This document shows, piece by piece, positions 1-10,600 of a stretch of DNA of 64,000 bases. Where the stretch lies: NCBI GenBank assembly GCA_025358885.1, contig JANYHW010000157.1:1-64000 (forward strand), given 5' to 3'. The notes under the pieces were generated by a model. The model did not search any database. It was not told where the DNA came from and worked only from the letters and a program-made list of their open reading frames with translations. Made by a program: the position numbers and the translations under genes. Origin of the DNA: Cytophagales bacterium. Lineage in GTDB: Bacteria; Bacteroidota; Bacteroidia; Cytophagales; Cyclobacteriaceae. Numbering within the stretch: position 1 is the first letter of the stretch; every line of letters begins with the position of its first letter.

Positions 1-724
1 AAGGGTGAGGTCTCTCAATCCAAATCGTGGTAACATCTGACCATTTCAAAATTACAGACAGCCATGGAATAAAGGCCAAGGCAATCACGATGCCTGAAAG
101 CACCGAGTACACTATAAACCTGGAGTCTCTCCGATAGCGCAACAGGATAAGAAAAATTATTGCCTGAGAAACAAAAATGATGATTCCGTAAAAATGAGTA
201 TAGAGCAACAAGACCGTCGATACCGAGTAGAATATGAAGTCAGGAATTCTATCGTTCTTAAAGGCCCTGATAAAGAAAAGGTAAGACAAGGCGGAGAGGA
301 GAAATGTCATGGTGTAGAAGCGAAGTTCCTGCGAGTAGTAGACGTGAAAGAAGCTAACTGCCGTGAGAAAGGAGGCAAATAAACCAACAGATTTTCCGTG
401 ACATTCATTGCCCAAGAAATAGATAGCTACTATTCCGAGCATTCCAACAAATGTGCATGCTAACCTGCCAACATACTCGTTATACCCAAATAGGGTGAAG
501 ACATAGTGAAGGTATAGGTAGAAAAAAGGCGGTTGATCGTGTTTTGAGGTTTCAATGATCGATGACAGGAGTTTCTGTGGATCTGCTGGAATGATTGAAT
601 AAAGTTCGTCCAGCCAAAGACTTTGATAATCGAGGTGATAAATGCGAATTACCGCGGCAAACAAAATTATGCCGAAGATGAGATATGCCGTATTTCTATC
701 AATCCAGTCCTCAACTTTCTCCAT
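1..724 (-). CDS. Glycosyltransferase family 39-like (PMT/ArnT-type) integral membrane protein, partial (C-terminus outside window)
   Basis: Manual minus-strand translation from ATG at 724: MEKVEDWIDRNTAYLIFGIILFAAVIRIYHLDYQSLWLDELYSIIPADPQKLLSSIIETSKHDQPPFFYLYLHYVFTLFGYNEYVGRLACTFVG; WLDE and HDQPPFFY motifs are typical of GT39/PMT_2. Runs off the left edge; not in the ORF track. Confidence 0.75.
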   Translation of the reverse strand, partial: MEKVEDWIDRNTAYLIFGIILFAAVIRIYHLDYQSLWLDELYSIIPADPQKLLSSIIETSKHDQPPFFYLYLHYVFTLFGYNEYVGRLACTFVGMLGIVAIYFLGNECHGKSVGLFASFLTAVSFFHVYYSQELRFYTMTFLLSALSYLFFIRAFKNDRIPDFIFYSVSTVLLLYTHFYGIIIFVSQAIIFLILLRYRRDSRFIVYSVLSGIVIALAFIPWLSVILKWSDVTTIWIERPHP

Positions 725-778
725 GAAAATGAAAGAAACTTAAAGTTAATCTTTTCAAATGCTTTTTTTGAAAAGAAA

Positions 779-807
779 TTGCCCAACCGGGATTCATGCT
801 AACTTTG
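779..807 (+). promoter_or_regulatory. Bacteroidota-type promoter (TTG ... TAACTTTG) for the MBL hydrolase
   Basis: ATTG at 778-781 and TAACTTTG at 800-807, spaced about 18 nt; matches the -33 TTTG / -7 TAnnTTTG architecture; ATG at 815. Confidence 0.5.
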
Positions 808-814
808 TATTTCC

Positions 815-1654
815 ATGTCTCTTTTTGTAGCCTCTCTCAATTCAGGAAGTAACGGCAATTGCTATTACGTGGGCAACGACTATGAAGCAGTGCTTGTGGA
901 TGCAGGGATTTCTTGCCGTGAAACGGAACAACGTATGAAACGGCTGGAGCTGTCTATGAAGAAGGTGAAGGCCATCTTTATCACACACGAACATGCGGAT
1001 CATATTGATGGGGTCTCCAGGCTTTCTAAAAGGCATCAGCTCCCGGTGTATATCACCACACCTACATTGTTGGAAAGTCATCTCAGTCTGAAAGAGAATC
1101 TCGTGCGAACATTTAAGGCGTATGAGCCTGTAGCGGTGGCTGGACTTTCAATCACTGCGTTTCCTAAATTTCACGATGCGGCTGACCCGCACAGCTTTAT
1201 GGTGTCATCGGAATCCCTCAACGTGGGAATCTTCACCGACATGGGCAGGGCTTGCAGCCATTCGGTTAAACATTTTGAACAGTGCCACGCGGCCTTTCTG
1301 GAATCCAATTACGATGAGAAAATGCTGGAAAATGGAAGTTACACGCCAGCGTTGAAGAGCCGCATCAGGGGTGGTCACGGACATTTATCGAACAAGGAGG
1401 CATTGGAATTATTCATCAACCACAAAGCGCCGTTTCTCAGTCACTTGTTCCTCTCGCACCTCTCAGAAAACAACAACACGCCAGCCATTGTGGAGAAATT
1501 GTTTTCTGGGATCGCTGGCAACACAAAGATCATCATTGCCTCACGATATGAAGAGACTGGTGTTCATGTCATTGATGGCAAGGGAACAGGGGAAACAGCC
1601 CGCTCATTTCATGAACGAAAACAACCCACACCTCAACTTTCACTCTTTCAATAA
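815..1654 (+). CDS. MBL-fold metallo-hydrolase (YycJ/WalJ-like)
   Basis: 279 aa; MSLFVASLNSGSNGNCYYVG start and THEHADH metal-binding motif. Confidence 0.85.
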   Translation: MSLFVASLNSGSNGNCYYVGNDYEAVLVDAGISCRETEQRMKRLELSMKKVKAIFITHEHADHIDGVSRLSKRHQLPVYITTPTLLESHLSLKENLVRTFKAYEPVAVAGLSITAFPKFHDAADPHSFMVSSESLNVGIFTDMGRACSHSVKHFEQCHAAFLESNYDEKMLENGSYTPALKSRIRGGHGHLSNKEALELFINHKAPFLSHLFLSHLSENNNTPAIVEKLFSGIAGNTKIIIASRYEETGVHVIDGKGTGETARSFHERKQPTPQLSLFQ

Positions 1655-1665
1655 TCGTAAAAATG

Positions 1666-1744
1666 CATTTCCCGCTGACTGAGCCATCCTCCGCAGGCAA
1701 ATAGATTATTCGTCTGTGAGAATCTGCCCTGTCAGCGGGAAATG
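1666..1744. repeat. Long inverted repeat (14-bp perfect arms, 51-nt spacer)
   Basis: CATTTCCCGCTGAC (1666-1679) and GTCAGCGGGAAATG (1731-1744) are exact reverse complements; the spacer has a smaller AGATT/AATCT pairing. Confidence 0.8.
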
Positions 1745-1809
1745 ATTAATGACATTCCAGAGACTTACATCACCAAATCAGTCAACCACCGATCACCAAA
1801 TACCTCCAA

Positions 1810-4419
1810 TCAATCCATCGTCCCCTCATAGATGGCATTGAATATCAATTTATACGTTGCTCGTGGTTGTCCTCTGAATTGTGGGCGGAATGCAAACAAC
1901 ACTACACTTCCTTTTCCAACATTGGCCTTTATCACGGCCGCTTTAGAACCTATGTAGCGTTTATCCCCCAGCGCCCAGCCACTCATCAGAAGGTTGTCCT
2001 TCGCATAGGTAGCCACAATTTCTATGGGTGCCTCCGGCGCCTTGGGAACACCAGGCTCCAAACCATCTTCTCCTTTGTTCTCCTTGACGACTCTGCTGTA
2101 AGCACGACTATTATTAAACGAAGCCGCCACCTCGGGTTGTACACCAAAGGCAAGGGAATGACTTGTATTCACTGTTGTCTTGATGAGTGACCCGGGTATA
2201 TAGAACTGGCTGGAAGCAACACCGTTGGTCACATTCCTCAGCGCCAGCCCCAGCATTTCAGTTGCGAAGTCGCTTGCTTCATCAAAAGTGATTAATCTTC
2301 CACCCGTTGTGGTATAATTCTTCAAAGCCATCGCACCCTCAATGCCCATTCCACCGCAGTATTCAGGAGGCATGAATCCAATTTGATAACCATTCAGGAT
2401 TTCGCCAGGTCCCTGATCAGGAATAATGATGGCGTCATATTGGCTAAGGTCTTTGGAACTAACGTCTTTGTCGTGCAGGGTGTCGACTTTGAAGCCATAG
2501 TCTTTGAGTATCCACCGCGTCCAGCCTTCATCCATATTGGCCATCCAGCTCTTGTACAATCCTACTTTGGGAAGTTTGATCGCCTTCATAGCTGAGGAAG
2601 GTTTGCTGTCGACACCTGTTGCGTCCACTCCAAACATTTTGATGGCTTGTTGGACATTGGCCTCGGTATTGGCTCCTTTTTCTACTATGAAAGTACCCGC
2701 GAGCAGATCACCCTGGGCGGCCATCAGTCGATGTGCCTTCTCGCCTTTATCCATCAGGTAGTTAACGGCCTTGACAGAATTATTTTCGTTGGGGGTAAAC
2801 GCAAATCCAAAGCTACCTGACTTGAATTTTCCGGCAGGCACGGCTTCCCTCGTCTTGATCTCCTCCGTGGCCACTTCGAATTTATCCTTGACCTTCTCCG
2901 TCGTAACGCCCATTTGCATCGGGAGGGTCCATCCTGCCAGGTCGTAAGGAGGTATCGGCGCCCCACCCGGTGTGATGCGCATGTCAGGGTATACTTGCTT
3001 TTCCAAAAGGTCTACGACATAGGGACGGAATGCCTGAGCACAGAATATAACAAACGATCCTGCAGCATATGACTTACCGCCAGCTGTAAATGGTTTCGTT
3101 GCTTTGTGAATCTCCACGCCTCCTTGGCGAAGTATGTTCACCAGGTTTCTCGCTTCGCCTTTGTCAAACTGGTCTGTGGGGATCACGTAGGCAAATGTTT
3201 TTTCCAGCATTTTGCCATCAATCTCATCGCGGCCCATTTTATATATGTTATACAGAAACTCTTCTTTGCGATCGGCGGCAAGGTCAAGCACAGCCATTGA
3301 GCCTGTGATCATGTAATCGACCGCATCGCGGAAATGAGATTCTCCACCTTTCCACGGATCTGGGTAGAAAATATTCGTGCCATCCGTGGTCTTGGAGTCA
3401 CCCAGACCCCGAATCGTCTTCGGCAAAGAGTCGGGTGAATAGTATCGTGGCGTAGGGGTGGCATGTGCCGTCTCAGTCAGGATGCCCACCATGTTGTGGA
3501 AATAAGGAACGGTTCGCATACCGCCATTCCACCACATACTGAAAGTGTGACTGGCAATAGCACCAGGCATACGTTCCATCGAAAATCGTTGCGACATGGC
3601 GGTGCCAACAAGGTTGGTTGCCGTTGTCACTCCGGGGTGGATATTTGGATCAACCGGGTTTGCAAATGGCGGCAAGAATATTCTTGCCCATCCCGGTGAT
3701 GTCTGATGTTGATTGTATACAATTTGAGGATACCACTGATTGTACAAAACTTCATTCACATGATAGCTCTCCGGCATGTTGTTCATGAACCAGTCGCGGT
3801 TGTTGTCATGACCGATGTAATGATGATAGAGCCATGGTGGACTGGTAGTTTCCCATGGAGTCTTCAAATTCTTGTAGTACCAATGCGCAACAATATTCAG
3901 TCCGTCGGGATTCATACTGGGCATGAGCAAGAAGATCACGTTTGCGCGAATCTTCTTCATCTCTGCCGTCTCTTCAGTGGCTACCCGGTAAGCCAGTTCG
4001 GGTGTCATCTGGGCACCGGCCCTTTCCGTTGCGTGGAGGCCTCCGTCAATCCAAATGATGGCTTTACCATCAATTGAATATTTCCTTGCTGTGGCATCGT
4101 CTACCTTCGCGCGTGCGAGGGCTTCACTCATGGACCTGTATTTCTCAAGGTTCTTGATGTTTTCTTCGCTTGAAATAAACACCAGGAGCATTGGTTGACC
4201 TAAGGTTGTTTTGCCAATTTCCTTCATCACCACGCGGCTGGAAGCGGCGTCCAATTTCTTAAAATATTCAATCTGTTGTGGATAATCGAATAGCTTGTAG
4301 TCGGCCCCTACTCGAAAGCCAAAGAATGATTCGGGTGTGGGAACCTGGGCAAAGGCATAAGATGCAAACAACCAGAGAACCAGGATATAAGGCCAGGTCC
4401 TGAATTTTTGAGTTATCAT
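1810..4419 (-). CDS. Secreted M14-family zinc carboxypeptidase-like protein with C-terminal GATase1-like region
   Basis: GGLHATERAG (HxxE) zinc motif, long M14 region; likely start at 4419 (MITQKFRTWPYILVLWLFASYAFAQ, signal peptide) rather than the ORF-track start 4527. Confidence 0.85.
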   Translation of the reverse strand: MITQKFRTWPYILVLWLFASYAFAQVPTPESFFGFRVGADYKLFDYPQQIEYFKKLDAASSRVVMKEIGKTTLGQPMLLVFISSEENIKNLEKYRSMSEALARAKVDDATARKYSIDGKAIIWIDGGLHATERAGAQMTPELAYRVATEETAEMKKIRANVIFLLMPSMNPDGLNIVAHWYYKNLKTPWETTSPPWLYHHYIGHDNNRDWFMNNMPESYHVNEVLYNQWYPQIVYNQHQTSPGWARIFLPPFANPVDPNIHPGVTTATNLVGTAMSQRFSMERMPGAIASHTFSMWWNGGMRTVPYFHNMVGILTETAHATPTPRYYSPDSLPKTIRGLGDSKTTDGTNIFYPDPWKGGESHFRDAVDYMITGSMAVLDLAADRKEEFLYNIYKMGRDEIDGKMLEKTFAYVIPTDQFDKGEARNLVNILRQGGVEIHKATKPFTAGGKSYAAGSFVIFCAQAFRPYVVDLLEKQVYPDMRITPGGAPIPPYDLAGWTLPMQMGVTTEKVKDKFEVATEEIKTREAVPAGKFKSGSFGFAFTPNENNSVKAVNYLMDKGEKAHRLMAAQGDLLAGTFIVEKGANTEANVQQAIKMFGVDATGVDSKPSSAMKAIKLPKVGLYKSWMANMDEGWTRWILKDYGFKVDTLHDKDVSSKDLSQYDAIIIPDQGPGEILNGYQIGFMPPEYCGGMGIEGAMALKNYTTTGGRLITFDEASDFATEMLGLALRNVTNGVASSQFYIPGSLIKTTVNTSHSLAFGVQPEVAASFNNSRAYSRVVKENKGEDGLEPGVPKAPEAPIEIVATYAKDNLLMSGWALGDKRYIGSKAAVIKANVGKGSVVLFAFRPQFRGQPRATYKLIFNAIYEGTMD

Positions 4420-4620
4420 GAGTTTAGGATTTATGCCGACAAGTAAACATTTCCGGCAAGGAAATGTGAAAACAGTTATATCAGTGACGTAATTTATGTT
4501 ACGGACGGAAAGTCTCCAGAACCTCATTCCAGCTTACCGGCAGACAGGTTTGCTAATGGACGGGCTTAATCCTTCTCCGAAGGGCGAAGATCAAAAGGAG
4601 TTATTGGAAATGTCCTGGAT

Positions 4621-7600
4621 TTATTCCAGCACGATTTTCCTTGTTTCAGTAATGCCATTGCTGACAATGGTCAAGAGATACATACCTCTCGGTAAGTTCG
4701 AGGTATCAAACGATAGACGATCGACCGTAGCAATTGAGGAAACAACCACTTTTTGGCCCAGCAGGTTAGTTAACATTACATCGGCCTGCTCTATTGCGCT
4801 TCCAAGAATAACAAATTCACGGGTGGCAGGGTTTGGATATATCGTCCACTTTTCATCTGGCGAATCAACATTTATTTTGATAATCTTGGACAAGGTTGAT
4901 ATCATATTAAAATCAGTCTGTTTGAGGCGGTAATAGTTGATGCCCTCAAATGGTGTCGTGTCGAAGAATTCGTACGTATGCTGGTTGTGGCTTGTGCCTG
5001 CACCTTTGACCTTGGCAAGTTCTGAAAATTCGCCTGCGTCCTTGCTTTTCTCAAGCGTGAAGTAGTCATTGTTCAGTTCAGAAGCCGTCAGCCAATTGAT
5101 TTGAACCTGTCGACCCACGTTGGTCGCCATAAACGAAATGAGGGTAATTGGTAATGGTGTGTTTGAATTGACCGTGCCAATGGATATTAATTCACCATCA
5201 TTGAGTGTTACTCCGGAAAATTCAAAAACACCACCTCCAAGGTCTACAGCTCCGCTGACTACACCTCCGCCACCCACTGTTTCATCAGCTAGAACTCCAT
5301 TTTTATTTCTATCAATCAGTAATCTTAGATCGGCAGCCGTTTTGGAGCCAGTAACACTTGAAAGATCAAATCGCACCGCTACAGATCCAGGTGCACCAGT
5401 TACCGCTATTTTCCATGCTCGCGCTATTCTTCCTATCAGACCCTGGCTGCCCGGGTAGTCGGCAACTCCGGAGGCGGCCATGGCTGCATTGTTGTCGCCC
5501 CATAAAATAAAACTTTTGTCGCTTGCAAATGCTCCTCCTTTATCCATTGTCACCACACCGCCTGCATTTACGCTCAATGATTTTCGTTGGTCTAACCCTG
5601 TGTTATCATCACGACCAACTCCGGTAACCCTGTTTTGATAAGCCGCATTGGTCGTTGTATTCCAGGTCGTGGTAGCATCTGTTGCCAGATAATCATGAGT
5701 AAGCGTAAGTCCATATTTCACCGCCAAATAGCTTTCGATCTTACTCTTCTCCGTTGCAGTCAATGCGGCAGCGGTGTTGTAGATGATGGTCTCTTCTATT
5801 TCACCGAAATTCTGTGATCCACCCTGATAGTTTCCTAAGTAGTCAAGATTCAAACCCGCCAAGTTGATCGTGGCAATGGCGCCTCCCTGTGCGCCATTTT
5901 TCCTGAAATTCACATTCCCTGCACGCATCTCCAAACCCACCAACGCCACTTCATTCTGCGCCCAGTTAAATCCGCTGAAGTCAAAACCAATATTGTCACC
6001 GTCATAGTATCCCAACCTGGTTGATCCCGTTTCCACAATTAACGGATGATCATTTACCACACCCCTGAACATGGTACGCCAATTGGTATTTACCGTCGGC
6101 ACAGCAACTGTGAAAACGGTGCTGTTCAGGTTTGCCGGTGGAGCGGCCAAAGACATGATCATGATGTTTCCGGAAAAATTAATGGATGAGTTGAAGTTAA
6201 CATCATTCGATACCAGGGCAGGTTGATTAGCGGCCACACCTTGTGTGGCATTATTGCTATTGCCGCTTTGATCCGCCCAAACGCTCACATTCGTAGTTCC
6301 GGTTACACCTGTCCCTCCCCGTACCCAAAACACCAAACCCGTAACGCCACCAGGAAAAGGTAAATTGGCACCTGCAAGGGCAAAGAAGGCTCCATCATTG
6401 AGGCTTAGCCCTGTGAAGGATATGATGCTACCCGCAATACTTGCTCCGGTCGTGTGTGCGGTCGCACCCGAGCTGAAATCGTTATCAGTATCCTTTAACA
6501 ATGCATAGTTCGCCGCATTACCGGTATTTGGAAACCCCAAGGCTGTCAAGTCCGCACTAAACGTTACGGTCCCAGGCGCACCGGTTACTGCCACCTTCCA
6601 AACACGATTTGTCCTTAAGGTGTAACCAGCAGGTACATTGAGGCTGGTGCCGCTGCCTGCATCATTCCCCCATAAAATAAAATTCTTGTCAGTGCCAAAG
6701 GCGCCACCCTTATCTAAAGTTACTCCGGCACCCACATTTACACTCAAAGACTTACGTTGGTCTTGTCCGGTATTATCATCTCTTCCAATACCCGCTACAT
6801 CGTGATGATAAGTTGCATTGGTTGTTGAGTTCCATATTACGGTACCATCAGTGGCTAAATAATCATGCGCAACTGTCAATCCATATTTTATTGCCAAATA
6901 GCTTTCCACCTTCATCACCTCGGTTGCGGTAATCGCCGTACTGTACATGATCATTTCACCTACCCGTGCATTGGAGTGTTCGCCGCCGGCTGAATAGTTC
7001 CCTTGGTCAATATCAATCCGAATGCCACTCGCACTGTTGGTTCCTGCAAAAGTTGTTTGGCTCGTACCATCTGCCCTCGCTTCCAACGAGCCACTTGCCG
7101 CACGTTTGTAGCTGTGCAAATGAAGGTTCTGGGTTCCTGTTGTTGTTGCGATGCCACTATTATAATTCGATGGGTTACCCTCCAAATAAATGCTGTTTGT
7201 AAAGTTGCTCCAATGAGCCCATAAGTTGTTTCCGATGTGTCCATCAAACAGACGGCCGACCGGTTGAGAGGCCAGCTTCTGCGAAACAAAAAATACCGTC
7301 CAGTCGGTTGACAATTCGGATCCGGCTGGGGCGTCAAAACCACCCGCAAGAATTTCCACTGAAGGATTGAAGTTGATAGTACTGCTTTGCAGAGTAGGGC
7401 CTGCCGCCGCTATATAGTCAAATCCATTCCCGCTCTTGTCGCGCCATGTGGTGATGGCATCTCCATTACCAGCGGGCACCGCGCCTGCCTTTTCCACGCC
7501 TGAATTTGCCTTCAACCATACCATTAAGCCCGGTGTGCCGCCTGGAAGCAAGATATTTCCACCTGCTATGGAGAAGAAATCCCCGTTGGTGAATCCTACT

Positions 7601-10600
7601 CCGGTAAAGGTCAGTATGCTACCCACCAAACTCACCCCTGAGGTTATAGCCGTTGCGCCTGTACTGAAATCAGTGTCGGTGTCTTTTAATAGAGCATAGT
7701 CAGTGGCCGTCCCGGTATTTGGGAAGCCCAAGACAGCGAGATCTGCGGTGAACGTAACATTTCCAGGTGCCCCTGTGACTGCCACCTTCCACACGCGTTT
7801 GGTTCTAAGGGTATAGGTTGCTGGAATATTTGTGCTTGTGCCAGTCGCAGCGTCATTTCCCCACAAAACAAAGCTCTTGTCAGTTCCAAAGGCACTTCCT
7901 TTGTCTAATGTTACACCTGCCCCAGCGTTAATGCTCAATGATTTGCGCTGATCAAGGGCGGTGTTGTCATCCCTGCCAATCCCCGCGACATCATGATGGT
8001 AAGTTGCATTCGTTGTAGAATTCCAGATCACGGTTCCATCGGTGGCCAAATAATCATGTGCTACTGTAAGACCATATTTCACTGCCAAATAACTCTCTAC
8101 CTTCGACACTTCCGTTGGTGTGATTGCCGCATTGTACATAATCATTTCCCCAACGCGGGCATTGGAGTGCTCTCCTCCTGAAGAATAATTTCCTTGATCT
8201 ATATCGATGCGTATGCCACTCGCGCTATTGGTTCCAGCAAATGTGGCTAGACTTGTACCATCAGCTCTTGCTTCAAGGGAGCCACTTGCGGCTCTCTTGT
8301 AAGAGTGCAAATGCAAGGTTTGTGTTCCAGTGGTAGTCGCTATTCCACTATTATAATTTGAGGGATTGCCCTCTATATAAATGCTATTGGTAAAGTTATT
8401 CCAGTGGGCCCATAAGTTATTTCCAATATTTCCGTCAAATAAACGACCAACAGGCTGAGAGGCCAACTTCTGAGAAATGAAAAAGACCGTCCAGTCTGTA
8501 GACAACTCTGACCCCGCAGGAGCATCAAAACCTCCCGACAAAATCTCTACCATTGGATTAAAGTTGATTGTATTTGCAACCAAGGTTGGTCCCGCCACCA
8601 CTGAATAGTCATGCCCAAACCCACTCTTGTCTTTCCACGACGTGATCGCATCACCATTCCCTGCCGGAACTCCAACGGCTTTTTCAGGTCCTAGATTAGC
8701 CTTCAACCACACATTTAATCCTGGTATCCCGCCAGGCACAACAATATTGCCTCCCGCGATGGAGAAGAAATCTCCGTTGCTGAAACTTACGCCTGTAAAC
8801 GTGAGGATACTGCCGACTATACTTGCCCCCGATGTCACGGCTGTTGCCCCTGCACTGAAGTCAGTATCTGTATCTTTGAGCAATGCATAGTCCGCAGCAA
8901 CCCCCGTGTTTGGAAAGCCCAGGGCTGCAAGGTCTGCACTAAAGGTAACACTACCAGGTGCGCCAGTTACTGCCACTCTCCACACGCGATTGGTTCTGAA
9001 AGTATAAGCGGCAGGTATGTTGGTACTTGTTCCTACACCTGCATCATTGCCCCAGAGAATAAAATTCTTGTCTGTAGCAAATGCTCCGCCTTTGTCCAAT
9101 GTTACGCCGGCGCCAACATTGATGCTCAGCGATTTTTGCTGATTCAATCCCGTGTTGTCATCCCGGCCAATTCCGGCGATATCGTGTTGGTAGGTAGCAT
9201 TGGTGGTGGAGTTCCATGTCACTGTTCCATCTGTAGCCAAATAATCATGGGTCAGAGTGATGCCATATTTAACAGCCAAATAACTTTCGATCTCATTCTT
9301 CTGTGTGGTATTCAGGGCTGATGGTGTATTGTAAATAATTGTTTCCTCTATTTCTCCAAAATTCTGGCCGCCGCTCGGGTAATTGCCAAAAAAATCGAGG
9401 TTTAATCCAGTCAGACTAATTGTATTGATGGATGCTCCTTGTGTCCCATTCTTTCTGAAATTAACATCTCCACTGCGCATTTCCATCCCTACCACAGCAA
9501 CTTCATTTTGGGGCCAGTTGAATCCGCTATACTGGAATCCCCCATTATCGTTGTCATAGTATCCGAGTCGTGTAGAACCTGTTTCAATAATCATGGGATG
9601 GTCGTTGACCACTCCCCGGAACATGGTACGCCAACTGGTATTAACGGTGGGAACAGCGACTGTAAACACTGTACTGTTGAGATTGGCTGCGGGTATTGCC
9701 TGGGTCATCACCATGGTGGTCCCTGAAAAGTTGATTGAGGAATTGAAGTTAACGTCGTTGGCAACCAAGAGGGGTTGATTGGCCGTAGTACCTTGGGTGA
9801 CATTATTAATAAAGCCACTTTGGTCTGCCCAAAGACTAACATTTGGACTCAGTGTTACACCGGCACCACCCTTGACCCAAAAGACCGCTCCCGAAATGCC
9901 ACCGGGCAATACAGTACTGACAGCGATTGAAAAGAAATCCCCGTCGGCAAAACTCACACTTGTAAACGACAAAGTATTACCCACAATACTCGCACCTGTT
10001 GTAATGGGGGTTGCTCCAGCACTGAAATCGGCATCCGTATCTTTTAGCAAGGCATAGTTGGCCGCATTTGTTGTGTTCGGGAATCCAAGTGCCGACAGGT
10101 CAGCACTGAAGGTTACACTTCCAGGTGCACCTGTAACTGCCACTTTCCAAACGCGAGTGGTCCTAACGGTATAGGTTGAGGGAATGTTAGTGCTTGATCC
10201 TGTTCCTGCATCATTGCCCCACAAAATATAATTCTTGTCGGTACCAAAGGCTGCACCCTTATCCAAAGTAACTCCTGCCCCGACATTTACACTCAAAGAC
10301 TTGCGTTGGTCAAGGCCTGTGTTATCATCCCTGCCTATTCCAGCCACATCGTGATGATACGTTGCGTTGGTAGTTGAATTCCATATCACCGTTCCATCAG
10401 TTGCCAAATAGTCGTGGGCAATGGTAAGTCCATATTTCACTCCCAGGTAACTTTCAACCTTGTTTTTCTCGGTGGTCGTGAGTGCAGATCCTGTGTTGAA
10501 TATGATAGTCTCGGCAATTCTGCCAAAGTTTTGACTGCCGCCCTGAAAAGCCCCCAAGTAGTCCAGGTTGAGGCTGGTCAAGGTGATGCCAGCTATCGGT

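Noticed and set aside
194-382. 62-aa + strand ORF
   Set aside because: Antisense to the partial GT39-like membrane protein, whose minus frame has clear family motifs.
4540-4600. GCTTACCGGCAGACAGGTTT and CTTCTCCGAAGGGCGAAG as possible interspersed repeat fragments
   Set aside because: Only short partial palindromes and no second copy seen in the window; too weak to call.
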